Below, piece by piece: positions 8,801 through 17,009 of a DNA stretch of 64,000 nt (position 1 is its first letter; the number at the start of each line of letters is the position of its first letter). A program made the position numbers and the translations under genes. Below the pieces are notes generated by a model. The model ran no database searches, was not told the DNA's origin, and saw nothing but the letters and a program-made list of their open reading frames with translations. Source of the DNA: SYAN01 sp049459795. Lineage in GTDB: Bacteria > Actinomycetota > Actinomycetes > Nanopelagicales > Nanopelagicaceae. The stretch lies in NCBI GenBank assembly GCA_049459795.1, contig JBMUDS010000002.1, positions 1-64,000 of the forward strand. The letters are read 5' to 3'.

Positions 8801-9747
8801 GCGCGATGATCCTTCTCGACCATAGCGATGGCGTGCTAGCAAAGAGTGCGGCGGAGTTGGCCACATTCGCGCGACGATTAGGTGAGGTCTCGGGAGTCCT
8901 TCTCGTCGCTCCAGGCGGAGCATCCTCATTGACTGGTTCACTCTCTTCTCTCGATCTCGACAAGGTGATCGTGGTCGAATCCGATGACTTCGCTTCGCTC
9001 GGGATCCCTGCATTCGCGGGCGCACTCTCCGAGCAAGTTCGCGCGCATTCACCGAAGGCGTTGCTCATTGCCTCAACATCTCGCGGTAAAGAGATTGCCG
9101 CTCGTGTCGCAGTGGCTACCGAGAGTGGCATCATCACCGATGCGTTGGATATCGATGCGGATCGAAAGACAACCCAATCGGTCTTCGGAGGTTCGTTCTC
9201 CGTGCAATCCTCGGTTTCGACAGGTACTGCAGTAGTAACCATCCGACCAAGTTCGATTGATCCAGTATCGACAAGTTCCTCACCTCAGATCTCCACTGTG
9301 AGTTTCCAAGCAAGTGATGGTTTAAGAAAACAATCCATAAGCAAAGTCCAGCCACCAGTGAAAGGTGGGCGTCCAGAGTTGACTGAAGCGAAGATCGTCG
9401 TATCTGGCGGCCGCGGTACCAATGGCGACTTCGCACCTGTAGAGGCATTCGCAGATCTCATCGGTGCGGCAGTCGGTGCATCACGTGCAGCAACTGATGC
9501 TGGTTGGTATCCGCATACCCACCAAGTTGGACAGACCGGAAAGACAGTGAGCCCCAATCTCTATGTCGCATGCGGCATCTCTGGTGCGATCCAACATCGT
9601 GCTGGTATGCAAACGAGTAAGACGATCGTCGCCATCAATAAGGATCCCGAAGCGCCGATCTTCGAGGTCGCTGACTTTGGTGTCGTTGGAGATCTCTTCT
9701 CAGTCCTCCCGCAGGCAACGACGGAGCTTGCAAGCAAGAAGGGCTGA
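8797..9747 (+). CDS. etfA: Electron transfer flavoprotein alpha subunit
   Basis: 316 residues. The C-terminal FAD domain is well preserved: VVSGGRGTNGDF, then GASRAATDAGWYPHTHQVGQTGK, YVACGISGAIQH and INKDPEAPIFEVADFG. This domain holds the redox-active FAD; the N-terminal half pairs with EtfB. Start ATG overlaps the etfB stop (ATGA), so the two are translated together. The following cysteine desulfurase gene appears to have its own promoter. Confidence 0.96.
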   Translation: MSAMILLDHSDGVLAKSAAELATFARRLGEVSGVLLVAPGGASSLTGSLSSLDLDKVIVVESDDFASLGIPAFAGALSEQVRAHSPKALLIASTSRGKEIAARVAVATESGIITDALDIDADRKTTQSVFGGSFSVQSSVSTGTAVVTIRPSSIDPVSTSSSPQISTVSFQASDGLRKQSISKVQPPVKGGRPELTEAKIVVSGGRGTNGDFAPVEAFADLIGAAVGASRAATDAGWYPHTHQVGQTGKTVSPNLYVACGISGAIQHRAGMQTSKTIVAINKDPEAPIFEVADFGVVGDLFSVLPQATTELASKKG

Positions 9748-9759
9748 AGCCAAGACGCC

Positions 9760-9765
9760 TAGACT
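9760..9765 (+). promoter_or_regulatory. Putative -10 element (leaderless) of the cysteine desulfurase gene
   Basis: TAGACT with six bases to the ATG at 9772, so the expected transcription start falls on the start codon. No convincing -35 box is seen. Confidence 0.55.
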
Positions 9766-9771
9766 TGACTC

Positions 9772-10959
9772 ATGTCCGGGCGCATCTACTTCGACCATGC
9801 AGCGACGACGGCCATTTCGCCGCGCGCGCTTGAGGTCGTCACCGAGCAGATGGCAGTTCTCGGAAACCCTTCCAGCCTTCACTTCGATGGCCGAAAGGTC
9901 CGCGATCTCGTTGAAGGAGCGCGCGAAGAGATCGCTCATGCGATCGGCTCCACTCCGAGTGAAGTGATCTTCACCGCTTCTGGAACGGAAGCCAATAACA
10001 GCGCAATCAAAGGGCTCTTCTGGCATCGCGCCCCACGACGCGTGATCGTGACGACACCGATCGAACATCATGCGGTTGCCGACCCCATTCAGTGGCTCGC
10101 TGAGCATGACGGTGCAGTGATTCGCGAGGTTGCTGTAGGTCGAGATGGGGCGATCGATATCGCAGATCTCACTCGAATCGTAGAAGCAGATCGAGAGAGC
10201 ATCGCGCTCGTCGCACTGATACATACCAACAACGAGATCGGAACGTCGATCAACGATGGTGAGATGAAGTTGATTCGTTCGGTACTTGGCGAGATCCCGC
10301 TCCACCTCGATGCAGTGCAGTCGATAGGGAAGGTGCCTTTCAATTTCCATGGGAGCGGCGCAACGAGCGCTGCGATATCTGCGCACAAAGTCGGAGGTCC
10401 GCTCGGTGTCGCTGCACTTCTCTTGAGGCGCGGGCTTGATATCACGCCGCTCCTTCATGGTGGCGGCCAAGAACGCGACATTCGCTCTGGCACTCTCAAC
10501 GCTCCTGGGATCGCTGGCTTCGCTGCCGCGATCTCAGAGTCAATCGAGAGATTAGAAGAGCATCGCGCAAAGATTTCCACGTTACGAAAGAAGTTGATCG
10601 CAGGAATCGAGCGTGTCATCCCAGATGTGAGAGTCAATGGACGTGGAGATGCACCAGGCATCCTCAACATAACTTTTCCGGAGAGCGAGAATGAGGCATC
10701 GCTACTCCTCTTTGATTCAGAGGGAATCTCCTGCTCGACTGGATCAGCCTGTAGTCAGGGATTGGCGCAACCAAGTCATGTGCTCCTTGGGATCGGCATG
10801 GATGTGAAGGATGTGAATGCGACGCTTCGATTCTCGCTTTCGCATCTCAATACTGAAGACGAGATAGAGAGATTCCTTGCTGTCGTAGGCGATGTGGTCT
10901 CGGGTGCCAGAGCCGCCTATCGCGCCAAGTTACCGAGCGTCAGCGGTGCTTCATCATGA
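9772..10959 (+). CDS. Cysteine desulfurase (IscS/NifS class V aminotransferase)
   Basis: 395 residues. The PLP enzyme removes sulfur from cysteine and carries it as a persulfide. The Schiff-base lysine is K206 in AISAHKVGGPLG, and the acceptor cysteine aligns with C327 in CSTGSACSQG. The start YFDHAATTAISP is typical. Directly followed, with a four-base overlap, by mnmA, which uses persulfide sulfur; this pair is common in Actinobacteria and implies supply of sulfur for tRNA 2-thiouridine. It may also serve Fe-S assembly. The ATG is preceded by a TAGACT hexamer. Confidence 0.94.
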   Translation: MSGRIYFDHAATTAISPRALEVVTEQMAVLGNPSSLHFDGRKVRDLVEGAREEIAHAIGSTPSEVIFTASGTEANNSAIKGLFWHRAPRRVIVTTPIEHHAVADPIQWLAEHDGAVIREVAVGRDGAIDIADLTRIVEADRESIALVALIHTNNEIGTSINDGEMKLIRSVLGEIPLHLDAVQSIGKVPFNFHGSGATSAAISAHKVGGPLGVAALLLRRGLDITPLLHGGGQERDIRSGTLNAPGIAGFAAAISESIERLEEHRAKISTLRKKLIAGIERVIPDVRVNGRGDAPGILNITFPESENEASLLLFDSEGISCSTGSACSQGLAQPSHVLLGIGMDVKDVNATLRFSLSHLNTEDEIERFLAVVGDVVSGARAAYRAKLPSVSGASS

Positions 10960-12038
10960 AGGTGATCGCAGCGATGAGTGGCGGCGTCGACTCTGCTGTC
11001 GCAGCCGCACGAGCCAAGGAAAACGGGTGGGATGTCATCGGAGTGCACTTGGCACTCTCGAAGAATCCACAGAAGTATCGCTCCGGAGCAAAAGGTTGTT
11101 GCACCGTCGAGGATTCCCATGATGCGCGGCGTGCGGCAGATCGAATCGGAATCCCGTTCTATATCTGGGATATGTCCGATGAATTCCACGAAGAGGTCGT
11201 GGAGAACTTCCTTACCGAATACAAATCCGGTCGCACTCCCAATCCATGTCTTCGTTGCAATGAGAAGATCAAATATGCAGCAGTACTGGATCGCGCCCAA
11301 GCGATGGGTTTCGATGGCGTTGTCACGGGCCATTACGCAGAGATGAGAGAGGTCGAGATTGCAGGAACGAAGTTCCGTGGACTCCATCGTGCGGTCGATG
11401 AGAGCAAGGACCAGTCCTATGTTCTCGCCGTTCTCAATGAGCGTCAGTTGCAGGGTGCATATTTCCCTCTAGGGGATACGCCGAAGAGTTTGATTCGAGA
11501 AGAGGCGAAGCAGAGGGGGTTGGCCGTGGCCGCTAAACCAGATAGCCATGACATCTGCTTCATTCCATCAGGGGATAACGCGGGATGGTTACGGGATCGA
11601 CTCGGCAGTGAGGTGGGAAGGATCGTCGATAACGACGGTAATGAATTAGGAGAACATCAGGGTGCCTATACCTACACCATTGGTCAGCGACGGGGACTTG
11701 GGATCACGACGCCGCGTGAAGACGGCAAGCCGCGATATGTCCTACGGATCGAACCGAAGAGCAACACCGTCGTCGTCGGTGAGCGAGAGGAACTTGCAGT
11801 CCATGAGATCGATGGCGAAAAGCCGATCTGGTGTGGACCGCGGCCCGAGAATCTCTCAAAAGGATTCGTTCAAGTTCGTGCACATGGCAAGCCCATTCCA
11901 TGCCGCTATGAGGTACGTGGTGAAGGAGTGAGCATCCTTTGCGATGAAGCGATCATGGGACTCGCCCCAGGACAAGCAGCGGTTCTCTATGACGATGATC
12001 GAGTCGTAGGCAGTTCCACCATCGTTGCGACCCGGTGA
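10956..12038 (+). CDS. mnmA: tRNA-specific 2-thiouridylase MnmA
   Basis: 360 residues. The ATP pyrophosphatase PP-loop SGGVDS is at residues 8-13. The two catalytic cysteine regions are present: NPCLRCNEKIKY and SHDICFIPSGD. YTIGQRRGLGI opens the C-terminal barrel. The enzyme thiolates U34 of Lys, Glu and Gln tRNAs using sulfur from the adjacent desulfurase. Start ATG overlaps the desulfurase stop; ligA follows after four bases, so the three genes likely form one transcript. Confidence 0.96.
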   Translation: MKVIAAMSGGVDSAVAAARAKENGWDVIGVHLALSKNPQKYRSGAKGCCTVEDSHDARRAADRIGIPFYIWDMSDEFHEEVVENFLTEYKSGRTPNPCLRCNEKIKYAAVLDRAQAMGFDGVVTGHYAEMREVEIAGTKFRGLHRAVDESKDQSYVLAVLNERQLQGAYFPLGDTPKSLIREEAKQRGLAVAAKPDSHDICFIPSGDNAGWLRDRLGSEVGRIVDNDGNELGEHQGAYTYTIGQRRGLGITTPREDGKPRYVLRIEPKSNTVVVGEREELAVHEIDGEKPIWCGPRPENLSKGFVQVRAHGKPIPCRYEVRGEGVSILCDEAIMGLAPGQAAVLYDDDRVVGSSTIVATR

Positions 12039-12042
12039 TCCC

Positions 12043-14094
12043 ATGACACGATCAGCAGAGATTCGGCAGCGGATGCATCAACTCGCTGAGGAGATCCGCG
12101 AGCATCAATATCGTTATTACGTCGAGGACAAGCCAACAATCTCTGACGCGGATTTTGATGCGCTCTGGCGAGAACTCATCGGATTGGAAGATAAGAATCC
12201 AGAACTCGTCGACATCAATTCACCGACGCGGCAAGTAGGGGGAGGATTCTCGACTCACTTCACCCAGGCCGATCACATCGCACCGATGATGAGCCTCGAC
12301 AATGTATTCGATGGCGACGAGTTGGATGCCTGGTTCGATCGTGTCGAACGTGAGGTGTCACCGAGTTGGTTATGCGAAGTGAAGATCGATGGACTTGCGA
12401 TCAATTTGATCTATGAAAACGGTCTCCTTACTCGAGCACTCACCCGCGGGAATGGCACGACGGGTGAAGATGTGACGCTCAACGTCAGAACGGTCAAAGG
12501 TGTACCGGCACGACTTTCAAAAAGCAAAGATTCATTCCCTGAATTGATTGAGATTCGTGGCGAGGTCTACTTTCCCATCGCCGCCTTCAATGAACTCAAT
12601 GAATCGCTCGAGGAGAGCGGCAAGACACCATTTGCAAACCCCAGGAATGCCGCCGCTGGCTCACTTCGCCAGAAGGATCCACGAGTCACAGCCTCACGCC
12701 CGCTTGCCCTCGTCGTTCACGGTATCGGAGCGATGCGTTCGAAAGCAGGCCTCACATTCGCAAGCCAAGGCGATGGTTATGAAGCGATGCGAAAGTGGGG
12801 ACTTCCGGTGGGGAAGTATGTGGAAGTACTTTCGTCCCGACGCGAGGTAAGTCAATTCATCGAAAAGTTCTTAGCGAAGCGCCACGATCTCGAACACGAG
12901 ATCGATGGTGTCGTCATCAAGGTCAATGAACGTGAGTTGCAGCAGATGCTTGGCGCGACATCGCGCGCTCCACGGTGGGCGATCGCTTACAAGTATCCGC
13001 CGGAAGAGGTGACCACGACACTTCTCGATATCAAGGTGAGTGTCGGTCGAACCGGGCGTGTGACGCCGTACGGCCTCATGGAACCGGTGCGGGTCGCAGG
13101 ATCAACTGTCACTCATGCCACGCTTCATAACCAGATGGAAGTGGCACGAAAGGGCGTTCTCATCGGCGACAAAGTGATCTTGCGTAAAGCTGGCGATGTG
13201 ATTCCGGAGATACTTGGGCCGGTTCTCTCGGCAAGAATTGGCAGCGAGCATCAATTCGTGATGCCGACCCACTGTCCTGAGTGCGGTAGTGAGTTAAGAG
13301 CGATCAGCGAAGGTGATGTCGATATCCGCTGTCCTAACTCTCGCTCCTGTCCGGCTCAATTGCGTGAGCGACTCTTCTACATCGGTTCGCGAGCAGCGCT
13401 TGATATCGACATCTTGGGATACGAGGCTGCGAACGCACTTCTTGAGAGTGGAGTGATCGATGATGAAGGTGGCATCTTCTCGTTGACTCGAGAAGATCTA
13501 TCGAAGATCGACTTCTTCAAGAAGAAGGATGGATCGCTCTCCTTGACTGCGGAGAAGTTCCTCAATGCCCTTGAAGGAGCAAAGGATCGACCACTATGGC
13601 GCGTATTGGTCGCGCTCTCGATTCGACATGTCGGACCGACTGCTGCGAAGGCGCTCGAGGAGAGGTTCGGATCGATAGATGCAATCAAGGGAGCCTCGAA
13701 GGATGATTTGGCTGCCGTCGAAGGTGTCGGTGACGTGATCGCTGAATCGATACAAGAATGGTTCTCAGAACCTTGGCACCAAGAGATCGTCGATAGATGG
13801 CGAGGTGCGGGCGTGAAGATGGTCGGGGTTCCCCGAGCGAATCTTCCGCAGACCTTGAAGGGGCTCACCATCGTCGCCACCGGTTCGCTTGAGGGCTTCA
13901 CTCGGGACGGAGTCACAGAAGCGATCACGAGCAGAGGTGGCAAGGCAAGTTCATCGGTGAGTTCGAAGACCGATTATGTGGTTGCAGGAGAGGGCGCTGG
14001 GAGCAAGCTGGCGAAGGCGGAGGAATTGGGAATTCGCATTCTCACTGAAGCGGAGTTCGTCACACTCCTTGACTCAGGGCCTGATGCACTCTGA
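12043..14094 (+). CDS. ligA: NAD-dependent DNA ligase LigA
   Basis: 683 residues. Domains in order: Ia region with YRYYVEDKPTISDADFD that binds NMN; adenylation domain with the nucleophile K114 in CEVKIDG; OB fold (VGRTGRVTPYGLMEPV); four-cysteine zinc finger (CPECG...CPNSRSCPAQ); helix-hairpin-helix repeats; and C-terminal BRCT (TIVATGSLEGFTRDGVTEAI). It seals nicks in replication and repair. I take the ATG at 12043; an in-frame TTG at 12025 lies inside mnmA. No promoter is seen in the four-base gap. Confidence 0.96.
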   Translation: MTRSAEIRQRMHQLAEEIREHQYRYYVEDKPTISDADFDALWRELIGLEDKNPELVDINSPTRQVGGGFSTHFTQADHIAPMMSLDNVFDGDELDAWFDRVEREVSPSWLCEVKIDGLAINLIYENGLLTRALTRGNGTTGEDVTLNVRTVKGVPARLSKSKDSFPELIEIRGEVYFPIAAFNELNESLEESGKTPFANPRNAAAGSLRQKDPRVTASRPLALVVHGIGAMRSKAGLTFASQGDGYEAMRKWGLPVGKYVEVLSSRREVSQFIEKFLAKRHDLEHEIDGVVIKVNERELQQMLGATSRAPRWAIAYKYPPEEVTTTLLDIKVSVGRTGRVTPYGLMEPVRVAGSTVTHATLHNQMEVARKGVLIGDKVILRKAGDVIPEILGPVLSARIGSEHQFVMPTHCPECGSELRAISEGDVDIRCPNSRSCPAQLRERLFYIGSRAALDIDILGYEAANALLESGVIDDEGGIFSLTREDLSKIDFFKKKDGSLSLTAEKFLNALEGAKDRPLWRVLVALSIRHVGPTAAKALEERFGSIDAIKGASKDDLAAVEGVGDVIAESIQEWFSEPWHQEIVDRWRGAGVKMVGVPRANLPQTLKGLTIVATGSLEGFTRDGVTEAITSRGGKASSSVSSKTDYVVAGEGAGSKLAKAEELGIRILTEAEFVTLLDSGPDAL

Positions 14095-14113
14095 TCGGGC
14101 TCGATTGACTGAT

Positions 14114-14119
14114 TAGAAT
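14114..14119 (+). promoter_or_regulatory. Putative -10 element (leaderless) of the 50-residue membrane protein
   Basis: TAGAAT, six bases before the ATG at 14126. Its presence is part of the argument that this very short frame is a gene. Confidence 0.55.
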
Positions 14120-14125
14120 CTGGAC

Positions 14126-14278
14126 ATGTTCTTCGCACTACTTCTCGCTCCTTTGATGGCAGTGCTCTCAGGAGAGGTGGTTCGAGAGATTCCTGCTTCA
14201 CCACTCTTCTTCGGACTCTTCACCTTCGGCGTGCTGGCGCTACTGCTCTACTTCACACTCCGGATCGACCGAGACTAG
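14126..14278 (+). CDS. Small membrane protein of 50 residues
   Basis: A short frame between ligA and nadD encoding two hydrophobic stretches (about residues 2-15 and 28-44) separated by a polar GEVVREIPAS linker and ending in charged RIDRD. It fills the ligA-nadD gap almost exactly, ending 19 bases before nadD. It carries the same TANNNT-N6-ATG arrangement as recognised genes. I do not recognise the family. The hairpin-like two-helix topology suggests an inner-membrane accessory protein. Coding status is inferred from composition, promoter and placement only. Confidence 0.6.
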   Translation: MFFALLLAPLMAVLSGEVVREIPASPLFFGLFTFGVLALLLYFTLRIDRD

Positions 14279-14297
14279 GTCGGACACCACTCAATTC

Positions 14298-14903
14298 GTG
14301 ATCGGGATATACGGCGGCACCTTCGATCCGATTCACAATGGTCACCTTCATGTGATCAAAGAGTTATTGCAATCCCGCAGAATCGACCGCATCATCGTGA
14401 TCCCAGCCGGTGACCCGCAATTACGGGAACGTCCACATGCATCCGGCAAAGATCGACTGGCGATGTGTCAGATCGCCATTGATCAATTGGGAAGCGTGAG
14501 AGAGCGCGTCGAGCTGAGCGATATCGAGATCAATCGCAATCGACCTTCATATGCGATCGAGACGGTCGAAGAGTTATTGCGTAAGGAACCGGATCAAGAA
14601 TTCGCCTGGATCATCGGTAGCGATGCCTATCGAAAGATCGGCGATTGGCATGAGAGTGAGCGGCTACAAGAATTGATCTCATTCATAGTCATCGAACGAC
14701 CCGCGAACTCCGATTCCGCGAGTCCAGCAAGTGAAGATGATGTTGAGATTCTCGATGACTTCGAAAGTACGGATATCGATGCTTTGAAGATATCTGCGAC
14801 TGAGATACGTGAGCGAATCAAGAATGGCCTCGATCTCTCCGCTATGGTTCCGCCGGCAGTCCGTTCCTATATAGAAAGCAAAGGTCTCTATGGCAGCGCG
14901 TGA
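14298..14903 (+). CDS. nadD: Nicotinate-nucleotide adenylyltransferase
   Basis: 201 residues, GTG start. The nucleotidyltransferase signature GIYGGTFDPIHNGHLHV is at the N-terminus, and ISATEIRERI near the C-terminus is the second conserved motif (usually ISSTxIR). It makes deamido-NAD from nicotinate mononucleotide and ATP. It overlaps rsfS by 14 bases; nadD-rsfS is a common bacterial pair. The adenylation substrate of ligA is NAD, but their closeness may be coincidental. Confidence 0.94.
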   Translation: MIGIYGGTFDPIHNGHLHVIKELLQSRRIDRIIVIPAGDPQLRERPHASGKDRLAMCQIAIDQLGSVRERVELSDIEINRNRPSYAIETVEELLRKEPDQEFAWIIGSDAYRKIGDWHESERLQELISFIVIERPANSDSASPASEDDVEILDDFESTDIDALKISATEIRERIKNGLDLSAMVPPAVRSYIESKGLYGSA

Positions 14904-15264
14904 GTCGACGATCGAGTTGACCCGGCTAGCAGCGAGCGCGATCCAGGAGAAATTGGGGACTGATCTCATTGCGATCGACCTTTCGGAGCAGATGGTCTTG
15001 AGTGAAGTCTTCTTGATCGCCACCGGTCGGAACGAGCGCCAAGTAGAAGCGATCGCTGATGAAGTAGAGCGCGTCCTTGCGCTCTCTGGTGAGAAACCGG
15101 CCCGACGTGAACGAAGCGAGTCATGGGTGCTCTTGGATTATTCGGATCTCGTCGTGCATATACAGAGTGAAGAGGTGCGTAAGTACTACATGCTTGATCG
15201 ACTATGGAATGACTGTCCCCAGATCGACCTGAGGATCGATTCGGAAGTCTCGAAGAACGCGTGA
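14890..15264 (+). CDS. rsfS: Ribosomal silencing factor RsfS
   Basis: 124 residues of the RsfS/Iojap family. Conserved parts are the AIDLSEQMVLSEVFLIATGRNERQVEAIADEVE core and the C-terminal WVLLDYSDLVVHIQ...RKYYMLDRLW. It binds ribosomal protein L14 and blocks subunit joining when nutrients are scarce. It overlaps nadD upstream and the phosphatase gene downstream. Confidence 0.94.
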   Translation: MAARESTIELTRLAASAIQEKLGTDLIAIDLSEQMVLSEVFLIATGRNERQVEAIADEVERVLALSGEKPARRERSESWVLLDYSDLVVHIQSEEVRKYYMLDRLWNDCPQIDLRIDSEVSKNA

Positions 15265-15929
15265 AGCAGATCATCATCTGGCGTCATGGCCAAACCGATT
15301 GGAATGTAGAGAACAGATTCCAGGGACACTCTGATATCCCGCTCAATTCCGTAGGTCGTTATCAAGCGAAGCAAGCAGCACAAGTTCTACGCGATATGGA
15401 TCCAACTGCGATCATCTCGAGTGATCTAGGTCGGGCACTCTCCACGGCAGAAGCATTAGCGACAGTCACTGGACTTGAGATCAAGGTCGACGATCGGTTG
15501 CGAGAGACTAATGGTGGACATTGGGAAGGGAAGACGGGCGCACAGAATCGTGCTGAGGATTATGAAAGTTTCATCCGATGGATCGATGGCAACGATGATC
15601 CGGCAGGTGCGATCGGGGAGCGACGGAGTGAGGTTGCGCATCGTGCAACGAGTGCGATCCTCGCGGCACTCGACCTTAAGGATCGCGCGCGAGAAGAGCG
15701 CTTGGTCGTCGTGACACATGGTGGAACCGCGCGTTGTGTTCTCGGCAGCCTGCTCTCGTTACCACTTCCTTCTTGGGGCTCACTCGGAGGTTTAGCCAAC
15801 GCTTCATGGTCTGTCATCAATGAGAATCACAACGCAGCAGAGTTGACTTGGCTCCTCGCAGAACACAATGCATTCACGATTCCTGAGCCCGTCCTCGGCG
15901 AAGAAAGCGGTGGAAACGACTTCGTGTAA
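15261..15929 (+). CDS. Histidine phosphatase family protein
   Basis: 222 residues. The catalytic RHG motif appears as IIWRHGQTDWN, the second histidine in VVTHGGTARCVLG, and ETNGGHWEGKT in between, matching the phosphoglycerate mutase-like acid phosphatase branch. GTG start overlaps the rsfS stop (GTGA). In Actinobacteria a phosphatase of this family often follows nadD-rsfS and is usually annotated as a phosphoglycerate mutase; the true substrate cannot be read from sequence. Confidence 0.9.
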   Translation: MKQIIIWRHGQTDWNVENRFQGHSDIPLNSVGRYQAKQAAQVLRDMDPTAIISSDLGRALSTAEALATVTGLEIKVDDRLRETNGGHWEGKTGAQNRAEDYESFIRWIDGNDDPAGAIGERRSEVAHRATSAILAALDLKDRAREERLVVVTHGGTARCVLGSLLSLPLPSWGSLGGLANASWSVINENHNAAELTWLLAEHNAFTIPEPVLGEESGGNDFV

Positions 15930-15938
15930 GGCTCGAAC

Positions 15939-15966
15939 TTCACTTCATGCGAGGTTGGGATAAAGT
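15939..15966 (+). promoter_or_regulatory. Possible promoter of tRNA-Ala
   Basis: TTCACT (15939-15944), 16-base gap, TAAAGT (15961-15966), ending 11 bases before the mature tRNA 5' end. The -35 match is only partial. Confidence 0.4.
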
Positions 15967-15977
15967 TCGCGACCTAC

Positions 15978-16050
15978 GGGGCTATAGCGCAGCTGGTAGC
16001 GCACCTGCATGGCATGCAGGGGGTCAGGGGTTCAAGTCCCCTTAGCTCCA
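15978..16050 (+). tRNA. tRNA-Ala (GGC)
   Basis: A 73-base cloverleaf: acceptor strands GGGGCTA and TAGCTCC (one G-T pair), anticodon stem CCTGC/GCAGG with loop ATGGCAT giving anticodon GGC, T-arm with GGTTCAAGTCC, discriminator A. The CCA end is not encoded. The ATG of the following SDR gene begins only four bases past the discriminator. Confidence 0.96.
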
Positions 16051-16054
16051 CACG

Positions 16055-16993
16055 ATGAAGTCGGCATATCGCATACCGAAGGGCTGGCGAGCCTCGGATA
16101 TTCCGGATCTTGCCGGCAAGAGATACCTGATCACGGGCGGCACGAGCGGCATCGGATTAGAGGCTGCGCGTGAATTGATTCGTTCTGGTGGCGAAGTCGT
16201 GATCTTCGCCCGGAATCCGATCAAGGCAGAGCAGACCGTCCTTTCGCTCGGACGAGAGCGTGCCTCTTGGGTCGAATGCGATGTCGCTTCCCTGAGATCG
16301 ATCCGTAGTGCAGTGCGAAATGTAGAAGGCGACTTCGATGTCGTCATTCTCAATGCCGGAGTGATGGCTATTCCATTCACATCGAATGAGGATGGTTTCG
16401 AGATGCAGATGGCCACCAATCACCTTGGTCATTTCGCACTTTCACTCCTTCTCAAGGAGAGGATTCGAGAGAGGATAGTGACCGTCTCGAGTAGTGCCCA
16501 TCGAATGGGTGATTTCGGGAGTGGCTCATTGGATGAGATAGAAGAGAGAATCGTCGCGGAAGAGATCCAGGATTCATATTCACCATGGAAGGTCTATGGC
16601 ACAAGCAAACTCGCCAACCTTCTCTTCGGTTTTGAGATCGAGCGTCGAGCGCGACGTGACGAGCGTGGATTCACTTCCTTGGTCGTGCACCCCGGATATT
16701 CGGATACCAACTTGCAATATGTCGCAGCCGATCTCTCGGGCGATGAGAGACGGAAGAAGGCGATCGGTTGGGTCAATCGCCTTGTCGCTCAAGATGCGAC
16801 GATGGGAGCGCTCCCGACATTAGCTGCTGCGACCATCCCGGACCTTCATGGTGGCGCCTTCATAGGTCCGGATGGATTGATCGAGATGCGTGGTCATCCG
16901 CGTCTCACCAGAGCTCGTTCGATCGCATACGATCAACAATTGGCGAGCAATCTCTGGCATGTCAGTGAAGAACTCACTGGCATTCGTTGGTGA
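16055..16993 (+). CDS. Short-chain dehydrogenase/reductase, retinol-dehydrogenase-like
   Basis: 312 residues. Classical SDR motifs: TGGTSGIG (cofactor), LNAGVM, VSSSAHR (catalytic Ser) and VYGTSKLAN (catalytic Tyr and Lys). The layout with a C-terminal segment around VHPGYSDTNLQ resembles the WW-oxidoreductase/retinol dehydrogenase group, but that label is often used loosely and the substrate is unknown. Given blh in the same window a retinoid role is conceivable but not shown. The ATG is four bases after tRNA-Ala and has no ribosome site outside the tRNA, so the mRNA may be released by tRNA 3' processing and translated without a leader. Confidence 0.88.
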   Translation: MKSAYRIPKGWRASDIPDLAGKRYLITGGTSGIGLEAARELIRSGGEVVIFARNPIKAEQTVLSLGRERASWVECDVASLRSIRSAVRNVEGDFDVVILNAGVMAIPFTSNEDGFEMQMATNHLGHFALSLLLKERIRERIVTVSSSAHRMGDFGSGSLDEIEERIVAEEIQDSYSPWKVYGTSKLANLLFGFEIERRARRDERGFTSLVVHPGYSDTNLQYVAADLSGDERRKKAIGWVNRLVAQDATMGALPTLAAATIPDLHGGAFIGPDGLIEMRGHPRLTRARSIAYDQQLASNLWHVSEELTGIRW

Positions 16994-16995
16994 AG

Positions 16996-17001
16996 TAAAC
17001 T
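16996..17001 (+). promoter_or_regulatory. Putative -10 element (leaderless) of leuS
   Basis: TAAACT, eight bases before the ATG at 17010. It begins just beyond the SDR stop codon. Confidence 0.5.
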
Positions 17002-17009
17002 CAACTCTT

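Noticed and set aside
16055..16993. SDR assigned to retinal reduction because blh is in the same window
   Set aside because: It lies 12 kb from blh with its own context, and SDR sequence alone does not define the substrate.
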